40,069 nt of DNA from Candidatus Chloroploca mongolica (GTDB lineage: Bacteria; Chloroflexota; Chloroflexia; Chloroflexales; Chloroflexaceae), in the NCBI RefSeq assembly GCF_004762035.2, contig NZ_SIJK02000046.1, positions 1 through 40,069 of the forward strand, read 5' to 3'. The translations under genes were made by a program, and so were the position numbers. Positions 7,909 to 15,042 of the stretch are shown one piece after another; the first letter of the stretch is position 1; the number at the start of each line of letters is the position of its first letter. The notes under the pieces are model-generated. The model ran no database searches, had not been told where the DNA came from, and worked only from the letters and a program-made list of their open reading frames with translations.

Positions 7909-7955
7909 TTCGCTCGTGGAAAAAGCCAGCATAGCTGGCTTTTTCCACGAGCGAA
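7909..7955 (-). terminator. Hairpin terminator between glcE and the MerR-like regulator
   Basis: A 22-base perfect stem with the three-base loop ATA (arms 7909-7930 and 7934-7955). Runs of A and T lie inside the stem on opposite arms. It sits after the glcE stop codon and just ahead of the regulator's promoter, so it separates two same-strand transcription units. Confidence 0.65.
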
Positions 7956-7998
7956 GGGAAAGGGCCGGGTGTTTCGATAGCGAAGGGAAAGGGCCGGG
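7951..7998. repeat. 19-base direct repeat downstream of glcE
   Basis: GCGAAGGGAAAGGGCCGGG occurs at 7951-7969 and again at 7980-7998, a period of 29 bases. The first copy overlaps the foot of the hairpin. This looks like a small local duplication. Confidence 0.6.
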
Positions 7999-8001
7999 GG
8001 G

Positions 8002-9303
8002 TTAGACGACGTAGCGCCCTGGATTGAGGCGGTTGGTCGGGTCAAACTGGTGTTTGATGCTCCGCATGAGTTCAATGGTTGCGGGTAGTTGGCCCCAGGC
8101 TGGCATTTCGCGGCGCAGGTGGAGTGGGCCGCCGAGGACGGCGGTGGTGGGTTGATGGGCATACAAACGCTGGTGCCAGGTGCGTAGTTGCTCATCGTTG
8201 CCGCGTGCGCGGAGGTAGGCAACCCCATTCAATGACCGCGCACTCATGGTGAGGGCGATGCCGAGCTCGTGGGCGTTGGTGCGGGCGATGGTCAGGGCGG
8301 GGGCCAGTTGACTGGGGAGGGTCGTGAGTCGGATGACCAGTTCATCATCGGCGACGGTGGCGGTTTGGGGCAAATCATTGAGGTGCGCCCAGAGCTCGCG
8401 GTGGGCCTCATCGTGCAGGGGATGGGCTTGACCACCGGCCTGTGCGGTGCGCGCTGTTAGTTCGCGCAGATGGCGTTCGACGGCGGCGGGCAGGCCTTCG
8501 GTGCGCAGGGCGACGTGGATGGTGCTGTTGGTGAAGGGCGCAAACGTGAGTCCCTCGACATATTCGAGCGCCATGGGGGTCAACTGACTGGCTCGGATGC
8601 CCTCGATAAGTTGGAAGGCCGGTTCTGGTGTCGCAAAGGAGCAGAGGAGGCTAGCCTCGGCATTGGGCCGAGGGATGAGTTTGAAGTTGGCCGACACGAT
8701 AATGGCGAGGGTTCCCAGGCTGCCAGTGTAGAGCTTCATCAGGTCGTAGCCACTGACATTCTTGACGGTCATGCCACCGGCTTTGCTGACGCGCCCGCTT
8801 GCCTCGACCACCTGGACACCAAGCAGGAGATCGCGACTGGTACCGTAGCCCAGGCGACGTGGCCCGTCCATTCCGGTGGCGAGCAGGCCCCCGATGGTAC
8901 TCTGATGGGGCAAAGGCACATCAACCGGGAACATCTGGCCATTGTCGGCGAGCGTTGCGTTGAGCGTGGCTGCGGTCATCCCTGCTTGAAGCGAAATCGT
9001 CAGATCATCGGGCTCATAGATCAAGACCTGATTGAGGCGCGTCGTGCGCACGACCACGACATTGGTACTGGCGACTGGTGTGCCCCATGCCTGGCGCGTG
9101 CCGCCCCCATAGGGCACAACCGTCATGCCTTCAGCGGCAGCAGCGGCGACAACGTGGGCGACTTCCTCCACTGAATCTGGCTCAACGACGAGAGCGGGAA
9201 CCTGATGGTGGAGGGCAAACGGAGCGCAAGCTGCGGGGTCTTCCAGGAGATGGGCCTCACCAACAAGTTCGGACAACTGGCGGGCAAGCAGTGCATGTGA
9301 CAT
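8002..9303 (-). CDS. glcE: Glycolate oxidase FAD-binding subunit GlcE
   Basis: A 433-residue cytoplasmic subunit of glycolate dehydrogenase. The PP-loop FAD-binding domain fills the first half (TVVPYGGGTRQAWGTP near residue 65, then PHQSTIGGLLATGMDGPRR), and the C-terminal half is short, as expected for GlcE rather than GlcD. An in-frame ATG four codons upstream (9315) lacks a ribosome site, whereas the ATG at 9303 has GGGGA in front, so the shorter form is preferred. It follows glcD after a 180-base gap that holds an octamer repeat. The iron-sulfur subunit GlcF is not found in this window. Confidence 0.9.
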   Translation of the reverse strand: MSHALLARQLSELVGEAHLLEDPAACAPFALHHQVPALVVEPDSVEEVAHVVAAAAAEGMTVVPYGGGTRQAWGTPVASTNVVVVRTTRLNQVLIYEPDDLTISLQAGMTAATLNATLADNGQMFPVDVPLPHQSTIGGLLATGMDGPRRLGYGTSRDLLLGVQVVEASGRVSKAGGMTVKNVSGYDLMKLYTGSLGTLAIIVSANFKLIPRPNAEASLLCSFATPEPAFQLIEGIRASQLTPMALEYVEGLTFAPFTNSTIHVALRTEGLPAAVERHLRELTARTAQAGGQAHPLHDEAHRELWAHLNDLPQTATVADDELVIRLTTLPSQLAPALTIARTNAHELGIALTMSARSLNGVAYLRARGNDEQLRTWHQRLYAHQPTTAVLGGPLHLRREMPAWGQLPATIELMRSIKHQFDPTNRLNPGRYVV

Positions 9304-9352
9304 TCGTTTCCCCATTCTGCATCAGGAGTGGGCCAACTACATTTGCTGATGA

Positions 9353-9373
9353 TTTGACGCAAAGGCGCAAAGG
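9353..9373. repeat. CGCAAAGG octamer tandem repeat, copy upstream of glcE
   Basis: Two CGCAAAGG units preceded by TTTGA. The same preceding bases and units, extended to almost three copies, occur at 12426-12453. It lies in the glcD-glcE gap, 50 bases ahead of the glcE start on the minus strand. Confidence 0.6.
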
Positions 9374-9483
9374 ATGTTCAGAGCGCATCGAGACGCCAAA
9401 TGTGCGACGGATGGCTGGGCCAGAAGCGTATCAGGAAACTTCGTTGACAGACTAATCAGGAACATGATCGGCGGACAAACAAG

Positions 9484-10929
9484 CTAGGCAACGTCACGAT
9501 CGGCGAAGGCCATAATGTGGCGTTGTTCGGCGAGATCGCGTGCGTTCTGGGCTTTAGGGAAGATTTTGCCGGGGTTGAAACGACCCTCGGGATCGAAGCC
9601 CTGGTGGAGGGCGGCCATTGCGGCGAGATCGTCTTGATTGAAGAGGTAGGGCATAAACTCCTGTTTTTCCACACCGATGCCGTGTTCGCCGCTGATCACC
9701 CCGCCCTGTTCAATGCTGATGAGCATCATACGGTTGACCGCCTGGAGGGCGCGTTCATTCTGGTCGGGATCGCGCCGGTCGAAGAGGATAATCGGATGAA
9801 GATTGCCATCGCCAGCGTGGAAGACATTGGCGACTGGTAGATTCAACTCTTGGGCGATCTGGGCGACCTCCTCCATCATTTTGGGGAGGCGCGTACGCGG
9901 AACGACCGTATCAACGAGGTGGTAGGTTGGGGCGAGGCGGCCCATGGCGCCGAAGGCATTTTTGCGAGCAGACCAGACGCGCACCTGTTCGGCGGGGGTA
10001 CGAGCGGGGCGCACATCAAGGGCACCATTTGACCAGCAGATCGCCACAATATCGTTCAGCAGTTCATCGAGGCCATCGGTGACTCCATCAACTTCTACAA
10101 TCAGCAGTGCGCCAGCCTCATCGGGCATGCCGAGGCGATACATAGTATTGACCGCCTTGATAGCCAGGCGATCCATGATCTCGAGTGCGGCGGGCAAGAG
10201 TCCGCGGGCGATCACCTGGGAGACGGTACTGGTTGCGCCGGCGATATCGGGATAGAGGGCGAGCACGACGCGGATCGCTTCGGGCAAACGGGTAAGGCGC
10301 AACCAGGTTGCGGTCACGATCCCGAAGGTACCTTCAGAGCCACTGATCACCCCGGTCAAATCATAGCCGGCGCAATCAGGTGTACCGTCCCCTGTCCAGA
10401 TCACCGAACCATCGGCGAGCACCATTTCGACACCGAGCACGTGGTTGGTGGTCACACCATATTTGAGGCAGTGGGGGCCACCGCTATTATTCGCAATATT
10501 GCCACCGATGGTGCATGCTTTTTGCGAAGAGGGATCGGGAGCGAAGTGGTAGCCTGAGAGCGTAAGGTACTGGGTCAACTCCCAATTGATCACCCCTGGT
10601 TGGACAAGCACGCGCCCATTGGGGAGATCGAGTTGAAGGATTTGACTCATGCGGGAGGTGCCAATAATGATTCCGCCGTGCATCGGGGTTGCCCCACCGG
10701 AGAGGCCGGTACCGGCCCCACGGGGAACCACAGGAACATCGTACTGCGCGGCTAGGCGCACGATTGAACTGACCTGTTCGGTTGAGGTAGGGAGCACGAC
10801 GACGTGTGGGGCGTGGGTATCCATGACACATCCATCGGCATCATAGGTCATCAGTGCATCGGGATCGGCGACGACGCCAGTGACACCGACAAGCTGTTTT
10901 AGCTCAGCGATCAACCGGTTATGATCCAT
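9484..10929 (-). CDS. glcD: Glycolate oxidase FAD-linked subunit GlcD
   Basis: A 481-residue flavoprotein that oxidises glycolate to glyoxylate. The N-terminal FAD-binding domain shows VVPRGAGTGLSGGATP (about 72-87) and GGNIANNSGGPHCLKYG (about 148-164). The C-terminal FAD-oxidase domain has NVFHAGDGNLHP and GVISGEHGIGVEKQ, the conserved His-containing segments of GlcD and D-lactate dehydrogenases. GGAGGAATAAGGT lies before the ATG. It is first in a glcD-glcE pair. In a phototroph this would recover glycolate or feed glyoxylate metabolism linked to the 3-hydroxypropionate bi-cycle. A D-lactate or 2-hydroxyacid dehydrogenase is the alternative, but adjacency to GlcE favours glycolate. Confidence 0.92.
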   Translation of the reverse strand: MDHNRLIAELKQLVGVTGVVADPDALMTYDADGCVMDTHAPHVVVLPTSTEQVSSIVRLAAQYDVPVVPRGAGTGLSGGATPMHGGIIIGTSRMSQILQLDLPNGRVLVQPGVINWELTQYLTLSGYHFAPDPSSQKACTIGGNIANNSGGPHCLKYGVTTNHVLGVEMVLADGSVIWTGDGTPDCAGYDLTGVISGSEGTFGIVTATWLRLTRLPEAIRVVLALYPDIAGATSTVSQVIARGLLPAALEIMDRLAIKAVNTMYRLGMPDEAGALLIVEVDGVTDGLDELLNDIVAICWSNGALDVRPARTPAEQVRVWSARKNAFGAMGRLAPTYHLVDTVVPRTRLPKMMEEVAQIAQELNLPVANVFHAGDGNLHPIILFDRRDPDQNERALQAVNRMMLISIEQGGVISGEHGIGVEKQEFMPYLFNQDDLAAMAALHQGFDPEGRFNPGKIFPKAQNARDLAEQRHIMAFADRDVA

Positions 10930-11025
10930 ACCTTATTCCTCCATGAAGGGCAACAATGCGCTTCGCCAGCCCTGGCGTCAGGGCTAAAAGCTATGCTTGT
11001 GATGCTAAGACAAGGATAGAGCTGA

Positions 11026-11034
11026 ATTGTACCA
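11026..11034 (-). promoter_or_regulatory. Candidate extended -10 promoter of glcD
   Basis: TGGTACAAT on the minus strand, about 100 bases ahead of the glcD start and 40 bases from the edge of the inverted-repeat element. No good -35 box is visible. Apart from this and the element, I see no gene in 10930-11409. Confidence 0.35.
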
Positions 11035-11075
11035 TAGCCAGAGGCTTACGTTCATCGGCGGCGCGTTACGCCCTT

Positions 11076-11266
11076 AGGGCGATTGCATTATACGAAACCG
11101 GATGCAAACATACGCGCTCTGTGGCAGCATGTGCATGCAACCAGCGGCGCACACGGCGGCCCCCGGCAACACCAGGGCACCCGCAAGGGGTGCCCCTACA
11201 GGCGGGGTACGGGCACCCCTTGCGGGTGCCCTGGTGGGGTGCATACACGGAAGATGCAATCGCCCT
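11076..11266. mobile_element. MITE-like inverted-repeat element, copy 2
   Basis: A 191-base element with 13-base perfect terminal inverted repeats (AGGGCGATTGCAT at the left, its complement at the right). It is inverted relative to the copy at 5558-5714, and the two share both ends. The centre holds a 26-base perfect palindromic arm pair (11170-11195 and 11211-11236), which is only partly present in the shorter copy. GTTACGCC occurs three bases outside the left end and one base outside the right end, a possible target duplication with imprecise edges. No open frame of note lies inside. Confidence 0.72.
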
Positions 11267-11412
11267 GGTTACGCCTCTCCTAGTTCTTTTCGCCTAGCTG
11301 CACCATCGGCTGTTGAGGCAAGGGCAATTAGCCCCGTGCGCTGATAGCAAGGCCGGGTGTGACTGGTATGCTTGGGGACAGGAATGGTTGAAACGGAAAA
11401 AAGGAGTCGATG

Positions 11413-11703
11413 ATGTGCCGTATTCAGGAGCAGACACGATCCTCGCATTACCCGGTTGAGGGTGAGACGGTGCAATTGGGGGCATTGGAAGGGACTGGTC
11501 GGCAGTGTGCGGGGCGTTTCCCGTGGTGGATGCTCTGGGTCGCCTGGCCCTTATTTTTCATCGTGAAGGGCTCGTGGCATCTGGCGAGTCCGTTGATGAC
11601 CTGGCTTGGGGAGCCGTTGGTGTTGACGGTGACGCCGTTGCCATTATTGCTGGTTGCGATTGGGATTGCGGTGCTGATGATTGATCGCGTGCGGCGGGGA
11701 TAG
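11413..11703 (+). CDS. Small two-helix membrane protein, unknown function
   Basis: A 96-residue protein with AAGGAG at 11401-11406. Two adjacent ATGs (11410 and 11413) are possible; the second has better spacing. Residues about 36-58 (FPWWMLWVAWPLFFIVKGSWHLA) and 68-91 (LVLTVTPLPLLLVAIGIAVLMI) are hydrophobic, followed by a basic RVRRG end. The N-terminal 35 residues are soluble and include a lone cysteine. I do not recognise the family. It is followed by a G-rich palindromic repeat and then the DUF4188 gene, with which it may be co-transcribed. Confidence 0.6.
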   Translation: MCRIQEQTRSSHYPVEGETVQLGALEGTGRQCAGRFPWWMLWVAWPLFFIVKGSWHLASPLMTWLGEPLVLTVTPLPLLLVAIGIAVLMIDRVRRG

Positions 11704-11711
11704 GGCACGGC

Positions 11712-11815
11712 GGGGGCACGGCGGCGCCGTGCCCGTACGTAGGGCAGGGCGGGGTGGGGGCAGGGCGGGGGGGGGGCAGGGCGGGGTGGGGGCACGGCGG
11801 CGCCGTGCCCGTACG
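11712..11815 (+). repeat. GC-rich palindromic repeat pair flanking a G-tract region
   Basis: Two identical 28-base copies (11712-11739 and 11788-11815) each contain a 10-base arm palindrome GGGCACGGCG/CGCCGTGCCC with one central base, followed by GTACG. Between them lie many runs of three to ten G on the + strand, a pattern that could fold as a G-quadruplex. The same palindrome family occurs at 38163-38212 and 39953-40069. Confidence 0.75.
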
Positions 11816-11844
11816 GGGGGGCTGAGATAGAGGAGGGATGCACA

Positions 11845-12351
11845 ATGGCTAATATATCGGCACAACCGATGACGGCGGAAGTTGAGGGTGAGTTTGTGGT
11901 GTTTCTGATTGGGATGCGGATCAATCAGTGGTGGAATGTGCCAGCCTGGTTACCGGCATTTTTGGCGATGCCGCGGATGTTGCGCGAGTTGGAGGCGCAA
12001 CCTGAGTTGGGTTTTCTTGGTTCGATGGGAATGTTGCCAGTGATGGTACAGTATTGGCGTTCGTTTGAGCATCTCGAGGCGTATGCGCGTAGTCGTGATC
12101 ATGCGCATCTGCCGGCGTGGCAGGCTTTTCATCAGCGTGTGCGTAAGAGTGGAGGGGCTGTGGGGATCTGGCACGAGACTTATCGGGTGACACCTGGCAA
12201 TTATGAGACGCTTTATGCCGGGGTTCCCGCGCTTGGCTTGGGCAAAGCTGGTCGCTTGATGCCGGTGGTGCGTGGTAAGCAGAGTGCGCGGGCACGGATG
12301 GGGCAAGATGCGCATACGGTTGTTGAGACCGATGGGGGGGCATTGTTATAA
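11845..12351 (+). CDS. DUF4188 family protein (monooxygenase-like)
   Basis: A 168-residue soluble protein. The DUF4188 pattern is visible: FLIGMRINQWWNVPAWLPAFLAMPRMLREL near the N-terminus, QYWRSFEHLEAYARSRDHAHLPAWQAF in the middle, and GIWHETYRVTPGNYETLYAGVPALGLGKAGRL near the end. The fold is thought to be a ferredoxin-like dimeric barrel akin to small monooxygenases; the substrate is unknown. AGGAGGG precedes the ATG by about eight bases. The upstream leader includes the G-rich palindromic repeats. Confidence 0.85.
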   Translation: MANISAQPMTAEVEGEFVVFLIGMRINQWWNVPAWLPAFLAMPRMLRELEAQPELGFLGSMGMLPVMVQYWRSFEHLEAYARSRDHAHLPAWQAFHQRVRKSGGAVGIWHETYRVTPGNYETLYAGVPALGLGKAGRLMPVVRGKQSARARMGQDAHTVVETDGGALL

Positions 12352-12425
12352 TGGGGATGAGGCCCACTTCCCCAACTCTCCCGCGCTGGAGGTTGAAGGG
12401 CAATACCTTGCAAAGAAGGCGGTTT

Positions 12426-12453
12426 TTTGACGCAAAGGCGCAAAGGCGCAAAG
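12426..12453. repeat. CGCAAAGG octamer tandem repeat upstream of the histidine kinase
   Basis: Almost three CGCAAAGG units preceded by TTTGA, matching the site at 9353-9373 for 21 bases. It ends about 55-60 bases before the preferred kinase start. Confidence 0.65.
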
Positions 12454-12511
12454 CTGTGTGGAGATGGATCAAACAAACCCGATCGGGCGCACAGGAGAGT
12501 TTAGGTTGTCT

Positions 12512-13762
12512 ATGGTTGCAGAGAAGACGCGGCCTGATGATCCCTTTCATGATCATCACGATGCTATCCCCCACGGGAGTGTGCTGAATGTGTCGGGGGT
12601 GCTGGCTGCGCTGGTGAGCGTTGGTTTGCCGTTGGCGACTGGGGTGATCGAGGGATGGTCGCTGCTGCGAGTGCTGACGTACCTGGTGCTGGCTATCGGC
12701 TTTCTTGGCCTTGTGATAGGCTATCTGGTTTCGTCGCGGATCATGATTTGGGCGAACGCACGGATCGGTCTCTTTCTTACGCTCAGTGGCCTGTTTGGAG
12801 CGGCGTTGCTGGTGATCAGCGGCGAAACACGTACGCAGCCGCTTGCGCTGACGGTGCCGTTTGTGATTGCGGTGCTTAGCCTTGCCCCCCGTCAGGCAAG
12901 TTGGGTGGGTGTGAGTTACCTGATGCTCATCTTGGGTGGGCTCTGGTTGGGTGGGGTCAGGGTTCCCGAGGTGCTTTTTACAGCGGTGGCGATCTACGTA
13001 TCGATCTTTCTTTTTATGTATGCGGTCGTGCAAATTGCGTTGACTCAGGCGCAACAACGGCAACAGGCAACGGCACTGGCACACGAGAATGCGCGTCTGG
13101 CGCGTGAGGCGGGTGCTGCGGCGACGCTTGCTGAGCGTAACCGGATCGCCCGTGAGTTGCATGATACGATTGCCCAGGGGTTGACTGCGATCACGATGCA
13201 GCTTGAAGCGGCGCAACGGGCTTTTGACCGCGACCCCGAACGGGCTCGTGTTCGTCTGGCGCGTGCCCACGAACTGGCCCGCACGACGCTTGGCGATGTG
13301 CGTCGTAGTGTCTGGACGCTCGCTGAGACTTCGCTTTCTGACAAGCAGATTGATTTTGTTTTGCAACAACAGGCACGCCAGTTTCAAGACCGGACTGGCA
13401 TTGCGACGACGTGGATCTATGCTGGCCCAGGGCTTGCGTTGCCACCTGAGCAGGCTGAGCAGGTGGCCCGCATTGTGCAAGAGGCTCTGGTGAATATTGA
13501 GAAACATGCATACGCCAGGCATGTTGAAGTGGGCCTCGAGTCTGACGAGGCGGTTTATCGGGTCTGGGTACGTGATGATGGAGTTGGGTTTGATGCGGCG
13601 CTGCCAGTTGCGAGCACGCATAGGGGCGGCTTCGGGTTGATCAGCTTGCGTGAGCGAGCGCGGCTTGCGGGCGGCGATCTCCAGCTTGCGAGTCGTGTAG
13701 GAGGCGGCACGACGTTGAGCCTGATCCTTCCGGTAGATCAGAAACGAGATGAAGAACGATGA
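12512..13762 (+). CDS. NarL-type sensor histidine kinase with a membrane domain
   Basis: A 416-residue kinase. Five or six hydrophobic segments span about residues 25-185, then a short coiled coil (AQQRQQATALAHENARLAREAG) leads into a HisKA_3 dimerisation domain with the phosphoacceptor in ERNRIARELHDTIAQGL. The HATPase_c domain has IVQEALVNIEKHA, RDDGVGFD and GGFGLISLRERA. AGGAGAG at 12493-12499 supports a start at TTG 12506 or ATG 12512; an in-frame GTG at 12458 lacks a ribosome site. It overlaps the response regulator by four bases (ATGA). Such LiaS/VraS-like pairs often sense envelope stress, but the signal here is not shown. Confidence 0.92.
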   Translation: MVAEKTRPDDPFHDHHDAIPHGSVLNVSGVLAALVSVGLPLATGVIEGWSLLRVLTYLVLAIGFLGLVIGYLVSSRIMIWANARIGLFLTLSGLFGAALLVISGETRTQPLALTVPFVIAVLSLAPRQASWVGVSYLMLILGGLWLGGVRVPEVLFTAVAIYVSIFLFMYAVVQIALTQAQQRQQATALAHENARLAREAGAAATLAERNRIARELHDTIAQGLTAITMQLEAAQRAFDRDPERARVRLARAHELARTTLGDVRRSVWTLAETSLSDKQIDFVLQQQARQFQDRTGIATTWIYAGPGLALPPEQAEQVARIVQEALVNIEKHAYARHVEVGLESDEAVYRVWVRDDGVGFDAALPVASTHRGGFGLISLRERARLAGGDLQLASRVGGGTTLSLILPVDQKRDEER

Positions 13763-14397
13763 GCACGGCGACACCGATTCGTATCTTGATCGTGGAAGAC
13801 CAGCGCATTGTCCGTGAAGGCTTGCGCGCCCTGTTGGAGGATGAGACGGTGGTGTTCTTGGTGGGCGAGGCGGCGCATGGTGAAGCTGCGGTTGCGCAGT
13901 ACGAGGCCTTGCGTCCTGATGTGGTCTTGATGGATCTGCAGATGCCGGGGATGGATGGGGCCGAGGCGACGCGGCGTATTCGTGCGCTCGATCCGCAGGC
14001 GCGGGTGCTGGTGTTGACGACGTATGCAACCGACGAATTTATTTTTGCGGCGCTGCGCGCCGGGGCGAAAGGCTACCTGCTCAAAGATGCCTCGGCGGAC
14101 GAATTGATCGCGGCAATTCAGGCCATCTATGCTGGACAGACGCAGTTATCGCCTGCGGTTGCGGCCCGACTCGTCGCGGGCGTTGGTGGGGGTGGCCCCG
14201 AGCCCCTGACGGCCCGTGAACTCGATGTGCTGACCTTGATCGGGCGGGGGCAGAGCAACGATGCCATTGCCGTCGCACTCAACATTTCGCCGCGCACCGT
14301 CAAAGTGCATGTACAGAATATTCTTGGCAAACTCAACGCCGCGAATCGCACCGAAGCGGTAGCGATTGCAGTGAGGCAGGGAGTGCTTTCGCTCTAA
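13759..14397 (+). CDS. NarL/FixJ family response regulator
   Basis: A 212-residue partner of the preceding kinase. The receiver domain (residues 7-122) has ILIVEDQ with the acidic pocket, phosphoacceptor Asp59 in VVLMDLQMPGMDG, the conserved Thr in LTTYA and the Lys in YLLKDAS. The LuxR-type helix-turn-helix spans about 150-205 (LTARELDVLTLIGRGQSNDAIA, then ISPRTVKVHVQNILGKL). It starts inside the kinase stop codon, so the two are translationally coupled. The stop codon lies within a 15-base hairpin. Confidence 0.94.
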   Translation: MSTATPIRILIVEDQRIVREGLRALLEDETVVFLVGEAAHGEAAVAQYEALRPDVVLMDLQMPGMDGAEATRRIRALDPQARVLVLTTYATDEFIFAALRAGAKGYLLKDASADELIAAIQAIYAGQTQLSPAVAARLVAGVGGGGPEPLTARELDVLTLIGRGQSNDAIAVALNISPRTVKVHVQNILGKLNAANRTEAVAIAVRQGVLSL

Positions 14398-14422
14398 TGC
14401 GTGCGGAGCACGCATTAGAGCG
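14390..14422. terminator. Hairpin over the response-regulator stop codon
   Basis: A 15-base perfect stem (14390-14404 and 14408-14422) with loop GGA; the TAA stop at 14395-14397 lies within the left arm. It lies between convergent genes and lacks a T run. It resembles the hairpin at 1616-1667 in arrangement. Confidence 0.6.
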
Positions 14423-14447
14423 GTTGGTGTGCTTCTCGCGCAGCGGA

Positions 14448-14828
14448 TTAAGCGGGTACGACCTCGAGGATCACCGGGGTGATGCGGCGAATATTCCAGA
14501 AGAAGCCAAAGGCGCGGTACATCAGGCCGTACTTTTGCTGGAGGACTTGATGACCGACAGTGCCCTCTTCGAAGGAGAGTACGCGGGCCATCCCTGATGC
14601 TGCTTCGCCCAGCACCTTGCCGCGGGCATCGCTTGGTGCTAGGCCAACTTTGCCGTTGTTGCGGATACGTTTGACTTTCCCCGAGTTGTCCTCCGTCACA
14701 ATGTACATCCGCTCACCTTGCAGGGCGAACCAGACCGGGGTAGGTACACCTTCGCCACTCTTGCGGTAGGTGGTCAGGTTGATATACTTGTGATCCTGTA
14801 GATAGGCAAACGCTGTTGACTCGGTCAT
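14448..14828 (-). CDS. PPOX-class F420-dependent oxidoreductase
   Basis: A 126-residue protein of the pyridoxamine-phosphate-oxidase-like split-barrel fold. The pattern YINLTTYRKSGEGVPTPVWFA, MYIVTEDNSGKVKRIRNNGKVGLAPSD and RGKVLGE is that of the Rv2061-like subgroup, whose members use the deazaflavin F420. AAAGGAG lies eight bases before the ATG at 14828; the frame stays open upstream but without conserved sequence. It probably reduces or oxidises an unidentified small substrate. FMN as the cofactor remains possible. It is divergent from glutaminase with about 210 bases between them. Confidence 0.85.
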   Translation of the reverse strand: MTESTAFAYLQDHKYINLTTYRKSGEGVPTPVWFALQGERMYIVTEDNSGKVKRIRNNGKVGLAPSDARGKVLGEAASGMARVLSFEEGTVGHQVLQQKYGLMYRAFGFFWNIRRITPVILEVVPA

Positions 14829-15042
14829 GATCTGGTGCTCCTTTGGTTGTCTTAATTGACATAAAACCTTTGACATAGGCAGGTTTCCAGGCCATTGGTT
14901 GCTGGCAATCTTTCTGCGCAGCTTACGTGCTGATGCAGGTAGCATACACTGTTCTGATTCAGGGTACATCAATGTCAAGGGCTATGCTATCATACCTCAA
15001 GAGCGTAGGCTGCGTTTCTATCAAAAGAACTATGGGACGTTC

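Noticed and set aside
11921-14029. A 702-codon open frame on the minus strand opposite the DUF4188, kinase and regulator genes
   Set aside because: It is rich in His, Arg, Pro and Gln with no domain or ribosome site, and it lies antisense to three well-supported genes.
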